Shown here: positions 34,303 to 47,800 of the stretch, piece by piece | Numbering within the stretch: position 1 is the first letter of the stretch | Layout: every line of letters starts with the position of its first letter | Assembly: GCA_030141605.1 (NCBI GenBank) | Contig: JAQGDQ010000272.1 | Location: forward strand, 64,001-124,000 | Source: Tubiluchus corallicola | Lineage: Eukaryota; Priapulida; Priapulimorpha; Priapulimorphida; Tubiluchidae | Direction: 5' to 3' | DNA: 60,000 nt | Position numbers and translations under genes: made by a program | The notes under the pieces: generated by a model | Seen by the model: only the letters and a program-made list of their open reading frames with translations | Told to the model about the DNA's origin: nothing | Database searches by the model: none

Positions 34303-34720
34303 AATTATAATTAAGGTATGTTTTTTATGATGTTTTTATTGATACTGATTGTGTATTGCATTTAAGATGATTTAGGTGCTTAGTCATAATGAATGTCACT
34401 GTTAGTAGCTGCCTTAAGTTTACACATGATTTGCGTATATGTAGATTACTGTTGCTAATACATGATCAACGATTGTTTGGATGCCCAATTATAATTATTG
34501 ATGTAGTACCTCGCTGGAATATTGCTACACCTGTCGGAAACTCATTTCCGAAGTAAGCAAGTTAATATTTGCTCTGTACAAATAACTGTACGAAGTACTT
34601 AAAGAAAGAGTACATAATTACTTCTGTAGTTTTATTGTGTGTAGTATTTATATAGGAAACCCGTCTTATCGGAGGGGGAGAAGGGGGAGGAAGGGGACGG
34701 GGAGAAAGAATAAGTAGAGA

Positions 34721-34748
34721 AACATATATATAGAGAGAGATAGAGAAA

Positions 34749-34832
<84 letters not shown>
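34721..34832. repeat. (GA)n microsatellite
   Basis: More than 80 bases of almost pure GA repeat with one AAAG interruption, in the spacer about 0.6 kb before duplication unit 2. Confidence 0.95.
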
Positions 34833-34836
<4 letters not shown>

Positions 34837-35506
34837 TATGGACATGTTTGGATAGATAAGTTATTGAAAAAGCAAACTGCAGTTTACAACTGAATAAATT
34901 TGCCTTATAAATGCTAAAAAAGAAAATTAAAATGACCCTATATATGTATATGAACTAAACTGTAATTACAAGAATGAATGAAATATAATTGCAAGTCGGC
35001 CTAAAGTTACAATTAGAATCAGTGTGTATTAAAGAAATGGAAAACTTTAAAAATTTAATAAACAAATTAAGAATAAAACTTTTAAAAAACAAAAAAGATC
35101 TGTTAGTTAGTGTCAAGTCTCTGCCACGCGCATAATAAGTTGGTTATAATTGGAACTGCTAAATATAGTTATGATTAACAGGGGGATTGTTTTGACCAGC
35201 CCTGTTATAAAAGTTTGGATATCTCCTAGAGAGGACACATGTATATTGTGTAAGAAAAAGTGTGTTGCGCTTTCCCAGAGTTGTCAAAATCTTCATAGGA
35301 GCCTTAATGTATGAGTGGAGCCGACGTGCAAATTTGCAAATGTTTAAAATCTACTGAAAAAGCTAAAAGTCATCGTCTCACAGCATCAACTCAAATTCTA
35401 AGTTAAGTGTATACTACAGTATTGTATCAAATACGCACGCACTTAGCGATGTACTTAGCTGACAAAAGCTTTGGCAAAAGTTGTAACATCTACATTTTTC
35501 TTTCAG

Positions 35507-35545
35507 AAAGAAAGCGAAATGAAGCTGACTTAACCGCTGCTCAGT
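35507..35545 (+). promoter_or_regulatory. Leader after conserved acceptor with 4-codon uORF (copy 2)
   Basis: The acceptor 'tttttctttcag' ends at 35506. ATG 35519 encodes MKLT and stops at TAA 35531-35533, 12 bases before ATG 35546 and in the same frame. The layout matches copy 1 although the uORF differs by one codon. Confidence 0.45.
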
Positions 35546-35895
35546 ATGTTGGCATCAGCACATCATCAAAGTCGTATCTGCATCATCTACTGGATTTTGT
35601 TATATTTACGGATGTGGTCAGAAAGTCGAGCCCTGTCACTCGAACCACGAACGTTGAGCGGTGCTGGTGCTTCCTATCCAAATAATGTATACCAGGCTTG
35701 GGTGAAGATTTACCAGTCAGAGAGGGAAAAGTGGTTGTACTTGACTTCATATTACTTAGCAGTTGGAAGTGGTACAGGGAAGGATTGGATTAAGAACGGC
35801 AGCAGCCTTATTGATTATGCAGGAAGTGACAGCTTGCTCTCAGAGAGTGATTACCACGAGAATCCGGATTTACAGATGTTTCCTAGCCTAATTGG
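35546..35895 (+). CDS. Copy 2 coding exon 1
   Basis: Residues 1-117 with LSGAGASYPNNVYQAWVK, AVGSGTGKDWI and IDYAGSDSLLSESDY. It carries two extra codons relative to copy 1 (WILLYLRMW versus WILLRMW). This slightly lengthens the hydrophobic stretch, making a signal peptide somewhat more credible here. Confidence 0.8.
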
Positions 35896-38800
35896 GTAAG
35901 TGAAATGATCCTTGGTGGAAATTCTGTTTAAACTATAGGTCGGAAAAGTGACTTAGGGTGATTTAGTCATTACAGTAACAGCAGCAAAGGTAGCCATAAC
36001 GACAGCAGGAGCAACATTACATAATGACAGTAGAAGTACTCTAAACCTACAACACCTGTGTGGTTTCATCATTTAACGACAGTTGCAGAAACAGGAATGA
36101 CATAATTATAAAGTTAATTGAGTAGTACTATCACCACACTATATAAAGATTAGCTTCGTCAGTAGTAGTGGAAATATAACCACCATCGGCTGTTAAATAG
36201 TTGTTAACTGTAACAGCAGCAGTAGCAGCAATATTCAACAGCAGCAATGTTAGAGGGACTGAGGCGGTAACAGAAAAAGCATCAGTAGCAAGTGCAGCAG
36301 CATATTAGCAACTACACTAATCAAGTAACCTTCAGCTAATCACACTATTACGTTAGCAAATTTGTACTTTGCACCAATAATTATTGCAACACATTTGACA
36401 GATTTCGCCAAAGTGTAGGAATCACAGAGAATCATTATAACAGTGACATGTGTAAATGACAAGTCTGCACATAGGCGGATGTCATAAGTCATAACTCATA
36501 AGTCATTTATTTCACATTACACATTTGCAATAGTTTCATGTACAATATATAGTGAAAGGGCCTACAATGAACATAATACAAATAAGCTTTTTATTGTTTC
36601 TGCGCAAGAAAAGCCTCACACACTGTTCACCCTTATACAAATATAAATGTGTTGCGGGCAATCAAAAAGCAGGGCTTGTTAGATTGTCCCACACAGTGAA
36701 AGAGAAAAAAGTAATGGAAATAATCTGAAAATTTAAAGTGAATCGTGTGATAAAAAACATTTAGTACTTAAAATGGAATGATGTAATGAATGAAGCTCAT
36801 ATATGTTTATGATAAATACTTCAGTGTTGACAGGAAAATCTGTGCACGTAGTTGCTCTTAGAGCTCTCAGAACTCTCAAAGAATTTTGCTTCTAATAAGC
36901 ACAACGATTAAATGTGCCATCCATTCTCTCAGAAGTGCAGGTTTTCCTCATTAAAAATTTAGCACTTACCCTGGGGTACCGCAGGCGAACGCACCGCGCC
37001 TCATCTTATTTACTTTTCTAACATAGACATGGCAACATGGCAAAATGTAGAAATTCATCTAAATAAAATACACTCTGCAAATCGTGTTTCCATATCAATG
37101 GAAGGGTCCACTTTAACACTAGTAATCTTCTGAGATAAAACACTAACCAGCCTAAGGTGTGTCAGCCATCCACCCCCAATGGGGGCACTGCAGCAAAAAT
37201 AATTAAGACCCAGAAGCAGTCATGTTGACGGTCGGCCATTGACCATTGAATTGTTTTTAATTTATCCAGGGTAACAGCGTATTTTTTTCAATTACCGCAT
37301 CTCATTCTGGCGTATGGGGTCCATCTTGAATTGATTTCAGAGTTCCGTACAAAACTTAAAAAGCACGCTGGTTTTTCTATTTGCTCACTTTCAACAACTC
37401 AATGCTTTTGTTAATCGCGAAATTGGTGTACCTGTGTGTAGTGTCTAACTGAAAAAATTAAAGTTGTGCTGTTCAGTTAATTAATTTTTGCTGTGAGGGA
37501 TAAAATTGTGAGACATTTTAAAATAGACTAGAAATAGATTTTAGAATAGATATAATATGTAGTATTTTACACTAAAAACTTTGAAATAATGAAGAAAATA
37601 TGTATTTCAAAATCATTTACCAAAATAGGTTTCAGTGCTTTTTCTGAAAGGACTTCTGTGACTATTAATCACTTAATTTACATGAACATATGAGAATCTG
37701 AGGATTTCCAGATTTTGTGACACCTTAGTAATAATCAGGTTTAATTCGAGGAGGACCCCATGTTATGCACAGTCTACTATAGACGAATGTTTAGCTAGTA
37801 TTATGAATAGGTACTGTAAGTACTGCGGGATGGGAAAGCCACACACCTGTCCTTCAACAAGTGCATAATTTGGAAACCAGGTTGTCGTCCTAGTTTTATT
37901 TCGACGGTTTTAGTCGGCACGTCTATAGCTATGAAGTAAAGACGTTTGCTCTGTACGTGTTACCTGCGGACTATGTAATGTGTTGCAGTTTGGCATTTAG
38001 CATTTTATATAGCTGTGATTACAGTTAAAGGACAGTAACGTTTTCGAGCAGTCTAGATACGTTGTGATACATTTTGTGCACTATCGAAATTTACAGCAAA
38101 ATGGATACTTGGGACAATTTGCTTAAAAGCCGTTATGGAGTTACTACTGTTCATGTGGAAGGTTGGACTGAATATCACCGCATAAATTTACCTGACGCCA
38201 GCCTCTGAGGAAGTTAAACCATTCTCGATGTCACCTCACCTACCTCATAGACGGGACAGTGCAGACTTCGTTTCCAGTGACGTCACCAATGATTATGTGG
38301 CATGCCAAGATATTAATGAACAGTGAACCATCTCAGCGTGGACAGGTTTTTCGGTGCACCTCCCAGGGAAAGGGTAATTAGTGAGTACCTAGTGTATTAG
38401 AATCTAATTTGTTTATCTTTAGTTGGGTTTTGCCTCGTATTTATCTGATTGCTTTTGAAAATTATCTTTTTGATCATATCATCACAAATTTGTTCATTAA
38501 ATTTTGATTGTTCTTTATACACAAAATATGTATCTTGGAGTGCGTTTCTTTGTGAACGTTTAAAAAGTATTTGAATAGTGAAAATATTATGAATAGTTCA
38601 CACTTTGTTAGCTAAACACAATAGCAGCAACTCAAGACCGACACTTAAGATCCCACTCGTGATTCGAACCCATATCTTTTGTCTCAAGGTACGCCCCGTA
38701 GAGGTACCTATGAGAAACTGATTCAGTTTCTAAACTACTTACATCTGTGTACAACTACCTCACCGCTCGGCTAGGAGTACTAGTTTGGGAATTGTTGAAG

Positions 38801-41800
38801 AAAATCTGGTTTAAATAAAGAACAGAAAACCAACAAGTAAAACCCGGCGTCACACCCCATAAACAAGGATGAGATAATCAAAAAGAGTGTGTGATTAACC
38901 TGAATTAATTAAAAACAATTGAGTTGATAGTTAGAAATTAAACAATGCCCATCCTGTCAATAATTTTTTTGATAGGTAACAGTCCCAGGATAACTGTTTC
39001 TAGGTCGTACCTGTTTCTCCCGTCGTACTGCATCTGGTTATACGACTTTCTGAGACGCCTAGTTTAGCGTCTTATCTCAGAAAATTAATTTGTATACTAA
39101 GGGGAGAGGATACTAGACACTAGAATGAGATTTACAGAGTGTATCGTATGTGGGTGAACTTTTACATTTTCCTTTGTTAATTTTAGAAACGTAAATAAAA
39201 TTTGGCATAGTGCATCCCCTACAGTACTCCAGCATTGGTCTGTGACTGTGTGATAAAACTTGATTAGGATAACCCGTCTCAAACGTTCTGCCCACTGCAT
39301 TACCAACTGACGCACACATTGTATAAAATATCTGGCAGACCCTACTGTAGATAATCTGTTCGATAATCTATTCTTTTTGATGACGATTTTGTTTTTTCAG
39401 GGCGGTTGTAGTGGTTTTTAATCTGGGTACTCATGTTCGGGCTTTGAACGTGACTCGCGAAGGCCTAGTTGGTATTTACAATGGTACAATCAAGTGGTGG
39501 AATCATTCTGCATTGCAAGCAGCAAATTCTCAGATAATACTGCCTTTCAGAAGAATTAAGGTAAATACAACGCTCATGCACAGTGTGTGGTCAATGCCAG
39601 TATGATGGAAAAGAAATTTTAGAGTAGGGAGACTAAATGGCAGAGGAAGTCGTATTTATATAACTTGTATAAATTATGTGCCGTAGTGTAACGTACAATT
39701 AGCACAATATACCAGTTTTCTAGTTTATGTTTCATACAGTCATGCACAATTAAGATGGCTATCTGCAAGGCCTTTTCAAAAGTGGCATAGCCTAAAGTAT
39801 GATGGTAGTATGGTAACACTAACACGGATAAAAATTAGCTATAAAAATTAAATCTAATGGTAGAAAACATTCTCATCTATATTCTTATAAAATCACATCA
39901 ACATTTTACACAGGTGATAGCTCGAAAAGACGTGTCAGGTACCACAGAGATATTCACGAGTGCACTGAGTGCGTTCAGTCCTGAATGGAATGCCACCTAC
40001 GGTACCTTCAATGACGGAATTGAGGACGATTGGACAATGAAATGGCCAAATGACACTATTGAATATGCTGGACAAAGGAGTATTGGAGTATCAGGGTTGG
40101 TCTTGTCCATCGAGAACACTGTGGCTTATGTGTCGCACGCTGATGCTATTGAGGTATATTATATTCAAAGACGTTTATAGTTGAGTAACTTCACATTATT
40201 GTATCAAGAACTAGTTTCTTTTGCTCAGTTGTGAATAGTAACATCTGAGTACCTGCAATGTTATTGTGTGCCATCTAAAAGCATATAATGAATCAGTCTG
40301 TGGACAACAGTTCGCTGTGGACGTTGCTGCGAGTCAAACATAGGCGTTTCAAACGGGCCTGAAAATATGACTTTGCATTATAATACTGTACTTTCATTTT
40401 CAACCCTTCAGGTAATTATATAGAGGCTGCTAAAAGTACTGTTTTTAAGTCTCAACGGACATGAAACACGGCTCTGCCCTTTTTAATAAAAATGATCGCT
40501 ACAAGTAATTTACGGACACGAATCTACTGACAGCTTTTTATATATTAAATATACAGCTACATGCATCGCACATTTCGACAAATACAGACAAATTCGGACA
40601 TATGGGTGTTAGACATTTATCTGCCAAGGGTGTTAGGCGAGCTTGGACATTGAGTACTGGACGCACAAAATCTTGTACAGAATGCTCATTAGACACAGTA
40701 AAATTTCGGCATACGAAAGTTTGAACGCAATTTAGTTTAGGAAGTTTCAACTGCTTGCCACTATCGACAAGTGCTTAATGGACGGTGTCACATTCAATTA
40801 ATACTAAAGAAGTAGTAAGTAAATGCAGAAGTTAGAAATGTGAAATGTGTTTGACACCCAGTTTCATCTATTTATTTGAATGAAGACAGACGAAGTTATT
40901 TCAAATACCTTAAACACGATGTTATTTATCTAGGTGGGTAAAGATAGCTCCTATTAAGGGTGTACCTAGAACAAATTGCAATAGAATTTCTCTATTCAGA
41001 TTCTGTTAGAATATGGTCTCAAATATTCACAACAAAAGAATCCGCCAAAATTGGTTTTGATACTTTTGAGATATAAGCATAAATCCAAGATGGCGCCTGC
41101 TGGTGCCAAAAATCGGGTGTTTCTCCTAAACCATAGTGTCTATACCTGATACCTTTGTTTTCGGGCTCTTCTTTAAGGTCAAAACCTTATTCTGCCCATA
41201 CTTTGTATCACATATAAACAAAGGAGAATTGCGTTTGCATAAAAATGAGGTGGCTTTGCACTGCTGTTTACATGTATGTGTGTCTAAGATGATGTATTTT
41301 TCCTTTAAAACAGTTTCTGCTCTTAGCATCTACGGCATCATATGTTCCATATGTTTTTTTACTCTCCTCGAGAAAGAGTTTAATTTCAAGTTCAGTCTGC
41401 TTTGCTTTTTGAAAAGTTTTTGTGTGCTCTTTGGTGAAGAAATTTTCCGCAGCAATTTTATCTATCTTGTTTATTATACGATACGCTTGTGTCAGGTCTC
41501 CCCTAATTCTCCTGTAGTTAAGTGATGGCCATGTAGGAACTCCAATCTTGTTGTTTAGTTTAGATCTTTTGTGTATCCTAATAGTTTTGATGCTCTGCGC
41601 TGTACTGCTTCCATTTTTCTCCTATCGTGGAGTTCAGTTGGGCAACAAACCACACATTTGCGTCTTACAATAGACTTGTGTAGCTAGGATAGCATCTTTT
41701 TGTCTAGATAAGTAAAGCTTCTCCGTCTCTTTGGTTAGCTTTCTTTGTCACTTCTGATATATGTCGACTTGGTTTTGGTGTCGTGTCAAATATAACTTCT

Positions 41801-44800
41801 AGGTCTTTTTCCTCTTCCCCTTCCTCTAGAACGCTTATCCTTCCATTTTTCATCATGTGGTAATTAAATTTTGGGTTCCTATTTCCATAATGAATTACTT
41901 TGCATTTTGACACATTGAAGTTTAGTTGCCAGTCTTCAGCCCGTTTACACAAATTTAGCAAGTCATTTTGTGGTTTTGCATGATCACCTTCATTTTCTTT
42001 TTGTCTGCATATTTTTGTATCATCCACAAAAATTGTCACCGTGCTTTCACTCACTACATCTGGTAGGTCATTAATGAAAATGATGAAAAGGATGGGTCCC
42101 AAGACGCTCCCTTGTGGTATACCACTGATGACATTTGCTTTGTTGCTAAGACAACCGCTAACTTTTCTTGTTGTACACGTCCCTTCAAGAAGCTTTCCAA
42201 CCATTTAAGTAGAGGGTCTTTAATTCCATATGCGTGAAGTTTTCTTAGCAGACGATCATGTGAAACTGAGTCAAAAGATTTTTGAAATCTAAGTAAAGAG
42301 TATCGATTGCTCCACCACTGTCTATGGTATCTGTCCATTCTTCTAGCACTTCTAGTAGCTGTAGGATACAGGATCTTTCCTTTCTGAATCCATATTGTTC
42401 GATGCTTAGTAAATTATTTTCCCCTAAATATTTCATCAGGTCGTCCGTATAATAGATTCTAGTAGTTTACAAATTACTGAAGTCAGACATACAGGACAGT
42501 AGTTTTCTACTTCTGATCTTATACCCTTTTTATGCATTGGAGCAATGATAGCTTCTTTCCGTTGTTTAGGTAGCTGGCTGGAGTTTACTGACTTCTGGAA
42601 GATTTTTGCGATGGGTGTTGCTACTGTACTTCTAGTTTCTTTTAAAACTTTAGAATGCACTCCATCTTTACCTGGTGATTTTCTGATATTTGGTTGTTCT
42701 ATTTTTCTTTTGACTTTCTCAACTGTGATCTTTGTTGTATGGTGTCTGTGTCCATTGCTCCGATCTTCAAGATATAGAATGCTTGTCACATCTTCAATGG
42801 TGAAAACTTCTGAAAAGAAGTTGTTTAAGACTTTTGCTTTCTCTTGGCGTCTGTGCTTGTTAATGCCCCATCTGCCTTTTTAGATCAGGTATTCCGTGTT
42901 TTACTTTCATTTTGCTTCTCACATATCTCCAGTATTGTTTGGGATTCTTTTCTAGTTTCTTGTAATGTTTCTTTCAAATTCTCGTTTTGCCCATTTGCTC
43001 GCATTGGTCGCTTTGTTCGTAACTTTTTTGTATGCTTCATAGGCGTTGCGTTGTTTTGTATGTTTTACTTTCATGAAGGAGTTTCTTTTGTGTTTCACCA
43101 TCTATAATATGTATTTGTCCATCCATTTTGGTTTGTGTAATTTAGCGCTGTAATATGTTTCCTTTTGGTATGTTTTTCTCCATGCTTCTAAGTAATGTTT
43201 CCTAGAAGTAATTGTATGCTTCTTGCGCAATTGAGTCTTGAGATTTTCATCCCAATCAGCGTTTCTAGAGGCATACTGGAGTAGTCGCCTTTATAATACT
43301 TATAGCGTGCTATAAAGTGGTTGTTTCTCGGTCTAGTAACAGTGAAATTTAAAGAGGAGTAAGCTGTGATCGCTGAATCCAAGGGGGAAACAATTTCCAC
43401 ATCCGAAACCATAGCTTCTTCGTTGGTTAAATTTAGGTCTAGAATATTAGGTTCTTGGTTCACCCTGCATCTAGTGAGTTGGTCTACGTGTTGGAACAAA
43501 AAAAGGCTTCTAGACATCTAATAAACTTTGAACTAGAGTGGTGTTCTCCTCTGGTTTGATGACATGTTTTCTTATTCTATCTCTGGTAACTCGATTTTTT
43601 ATCTACAGTGTTCTTTATTAGCCATACTATTTTTTCGTTATCATCTGCTATGTTACAAGGACTTCTGTAAATATTTCTTACCAGAAGTGTGTTAGTATTT
43701 TTAGCTTAATTTGACACCATAATTTCTAAATGAAAAATATTTATTATTAACTGATAGGAACTGACAACTAGCGCGATGGACTTAAGTACACGCTAAGACA
43801 GCTACATGAATACGGTTTACGACACAATCTTAAAGGTATCGTAAGACAATGAACCTAAGTGCATAAATTTACTATGCGTACATTAATTTGTCCCCTGGAT
43901 GCTAAAAACAGCTACTTAGTCCAAGTCATCCGTAACGCCTAATTGCAGTGAAACAGACGCAGTATGGAAATGCTCACATAACAAATTTCCTCATTGTTAC
44001 AGTAAAGCGGTTATATTACTAACTAACGTTATAGTTATTTATTGTAAAATTTCTTGCAAAACTACGCTTCAAGTATATACGTGAAATCGCAAAAGATAAT
44101 CATATGTAATTTGCGCTCCCAATTCTTTGTAAAGTGTGCAACTTGCAAGCGTTGACTTAAATTTATTGCTAATTTTTCAGAGTGGCCTTCGATTAGCCGC
44201 AGTTGAATCACGATCTGGTGAAATGGTCTTTCCGACAGCAGAGTCAGTACGTAAAGCGGCGGTAGATTATAAGGACGCTTTCACACCACATTTTACAGCT
44301 CAGATTGTGAATCCGCCCAGTGGCAATGCTTACCCCATCAGCGGTAAAATGTGTAATATAAAAGTGGTTTAAATACTAGAACTTAAAAATGTCAAAGTCT
44401 CTAATTCGAGTGATACTTTTTGATTTAGTAATAAGGAGCTGTCGTAATAAGAAGCACCCTGAATATGAAATAGATTTGTAATTGCCATTTAACATACTTA
44501 GCTCACTAATATAATGACTAACATGACATGCTATGCAATATTTTCAACTCTTCAACTCAGCATAAAAAACAGAGAAATAGAGAGAAGAAAACAAAAAGAA
44601 AGAAGTAGAAGAGGGTAAAAACAAAAAAGAGAGAAAGAAAGGAGACAAAAGAAAAAAGGGATAGAGAGAAAGTGGAAAAGGGGAAGGGGAACAGAGGGAG
44701 AGAGAGAAAGAGATGAATGGGAGGAAAAGAGAGAAACAGTGTGCACAAGATTCATCGTCAATAGCTAAGGTATGTGTACTTAAAATTGAATCAGAAAAAT

Positions 44801-47800
44801 CGAAATCTGATCTTTAATGACCAAATAATTTAGTTATTAACCACAATCAGGTTATAGAAAAAGTCTTAAATAAAAAATACAATTATAGTCCAACTGCAAC
44901 ATTTATTTTATTCTTCCAGGTTACACTTACATCATTGTCCACATGTCCACCATGCAGAACTGTGACTCTGCAAAAGAGCTGGTCAGGTACTGTGACTGGT
45001 TCCTGCATGACGAAAGCGCCAGTAGGACTGCAGTGCAGTTTGGGCTCATCCCAGTTGGACCACAGATCAGCAGCATCATCATTTCAAAGGTTCTTCGACA
45101 TTTGACATGTCACGGGATGAACATATGGGCAGAGGTGGAAAAGGAAAAGCAGTGGGAAAGAAAAGCCGAACAAAAATGGCGGCTTCCAGTATATATAGTG
45201 GCACCATTTGTTAGCTTGGTTCTGATTGGTCTAGTCACGTATTCGATGTACAGTTACGTGAAGACAAATAGAGCCTTGATGCGAAATGAATGGAAGATAA
45301 ATGCAGATGAAATCGAAATTAGTAATCGGACAAAGTCAGCTTATTCCGGAAGCATAAAGTCCATTTTTAGCCGAGGAAAACTATCAGAACGTGATAGCTT
45401 GGCTAACTATTGCAACAACGATTTTACAGTTGCCAATTACCTAGACAACAGAGTTTTTCTAAGAGCCGTTAAATCAAAGACCGTGCCACATTTTACAAGA
45501 GAAACAAAGAGGTTACTTCTGTGGATGAAAGACAGTGTACGCCATCCAAATGTACTGACATTTTACGGAGTGACAGAAATTAAAGGTGAATGGAAATTTG
45601 TGTCCGATTTCTGCTCAAAGGGCAGGTTGGTTGATGTTCTTCAGGCTGACAAGTACTCCTTGGACAATTCATTTAAATTTGCTTTGGCGATCAATGTTGC
45701 TAATGGGTTGTTATACTTGCACAAATCGGGGATAATTCATGGTCATCTCTGTTCTGCTGTTTGTTTTGTTGACACACAATGGAACGTGAAAATCACAGAT
45801 TGGGAATTCAACAAACTGAGCAGTTATCAAAAGAGGAAAAAGAAAAGCCAAGTGTTTCCAGACAAACCATCTGCTGCTACCGAGTCATTCACAAATGAAA
45901 TAAACAGGGAAAGGTTTTTCTTTTCACCCCAAAAGCTGAAAAGTGACTCTGGCAAATATGCACCTACCAAAGCAGATGATATTTACAGTTACAGTATTAT
46001 AACATATGAGATATTTACAAGGCAAGATGCTTATATAAAAGATATCCTAGAAAGCATGATAGAACAAGATGTTTTATATTCCATTGCAAAGAAAAAACTC
46101 CGTCCTCGAAAAACCAAGGATGTACCAGATACAGTATTTTCTGTGTTGGAAATGTCTTGGAAAGATGAGCCATCAGAACGCCCTAATGCCTCCCAATTGC
46201 ACAAGAAAATGAAACTTGCCAATCCTTCTAAAAGAGGCTTGATGGATAGCATGATAGAGTCCTACACACTAGAGCTAGAAGATCGAGTTAATGAAAGAAC
46301 AGCTGAATTAGCGCAGCTCACAAGCAGTATGGAACAACTTCTAGGACGCATGCTTCCTCCAGACATAGCAGCTAAGTTAGCCAGAAATGAAGAAGTGCAG
46401 CCGGAATATTTTGAATGTGCTACTGTGTTTTTCTCAGACATTGTTGGTTTTACAGCATTGTCTGCAGCTTCAACACCATTAGAGGTTGTTAACCTGTTAA
46501 ACGTACTATATACATCTTTTGATTCAGTGATAGAAAACCATGATGTGTACAAAGTAGAAACAATAGGCGATGCTTACATGGTCATATCGGGTGCCCCAAA
46601 AAGAAATGGCAAGTCCCACGTTGTTCACGTGGCAAATATGGCATTAGACATTGTTAATGGTATACAAGATTTCTGCATCCCTCACTTGCCTGATGAAAGA
46701 CTTTTAATTAGGTGCGGCATTGCCACTGGAGCTGTTATGGCAGGAGTTGTTGGGCTGAAGATGCCTAGATATTGTATATTCGGAGATACAGTTAATACAG
46801 CCTCGCGAATGGAATCAACTTCTTCACCACAGAAAATTCAGGTAAATTATTTTTTCTCTTTTTAATCTTTATCGTTTACTAAAAGCTTTTATCTCATTAT
46901 AAGATTCTTGCCATGAAACTGCTCTAGTCGGGTCCGTACAAGTTTCAAAGTGCAAAGCACACGCCACCATGACATTTTGTGTAACGAAAAAAAGATTTCT
47001 GTTCATAAACCGGCATTGCAAATGCTGTATGATTAACTATTTGATGGCACATTCACTGTTTTAATCAACTTCACCGGCATTTGAAATTTTATAAAGAACA
47101 TATGGAATGAACGTGCACTTAAAATATTTCATTATTTAAGAACAGAAAGTCGACAATTTGGTCGTGATGCTGTGATTTATACCACTTCCCACAGTCTTTC
47201 TCTAGGCATACCTAGATGTAAATAGTTGCTTATAAGTTAATTGTTTTCCCTCGGGCTTTTTATCGTGGAATTTTCTACTAGGAAAGTGTTGCAATCGGCT
47301 CACGAATGCCAACGTATGATTCTAATTATGGCAACGAATTATACTTGCACCACCATTTGCTTTATTAGCGTTGAAATTTTGATTTGAATTGCTTCTTTTA
47401 TAAGTAACTCTAGCTCATGTTATACCAGCACTGCCAATAACTTATTATATGGATGAATTATGTGTGATGAATGAGATTTTACAAGTTATTTAGTCTGATC
47501 AATGTAGTGAATTCACATCTTTGACAAATTTTATGTTAGATTTATTGGTTATATTATGACAGTTTTTCAACATACCGATCTGTTCAGAATTCACTATGTG
47601 CTGTATCATTTTAAAAGTTTTGTAAATTAATTAGGAGAAGTCAGTGAATAATTAGGTGTTGATTAATGATAGCTAAGAAAACAGATAGTCTGTACCTTCC
47701 TGATTAAAAGCCATGTTACTGTATTCTTTTTATCAATTATGACTTGTCTATCAGAAAGAACAAATTTGACAAAAGAGTTAAAAAGCTGCAAAGCACTTGA

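Larger units (their letters stand above)
27631..35394. other. Spacer between the two gene copies, no gene recognised
   Basis: Only short open frames without recognisable motifs. The spacer contains family R2 repeats (28510-28915, 29810-30175, 30840-30915), AT and CA-type microsatellites (about 32317-32362 and 32560-32600), family R3 (32690-33110), a GAT-rich tract (about 33240-33440), an ATTCGAATTCG-type repeat (34190-34302) and a long GA microsatellite (34721-34832). Five-prime exons or a promoter for copy 2 may be present but are not visible. Confidence 0.55.

Noticed and set aside
42545-43107. Plus-strand open frames of 112 and 87 codons
   Set aside because: Antisense shadows of the LINE reverse transcriptase and endonuclease relics.
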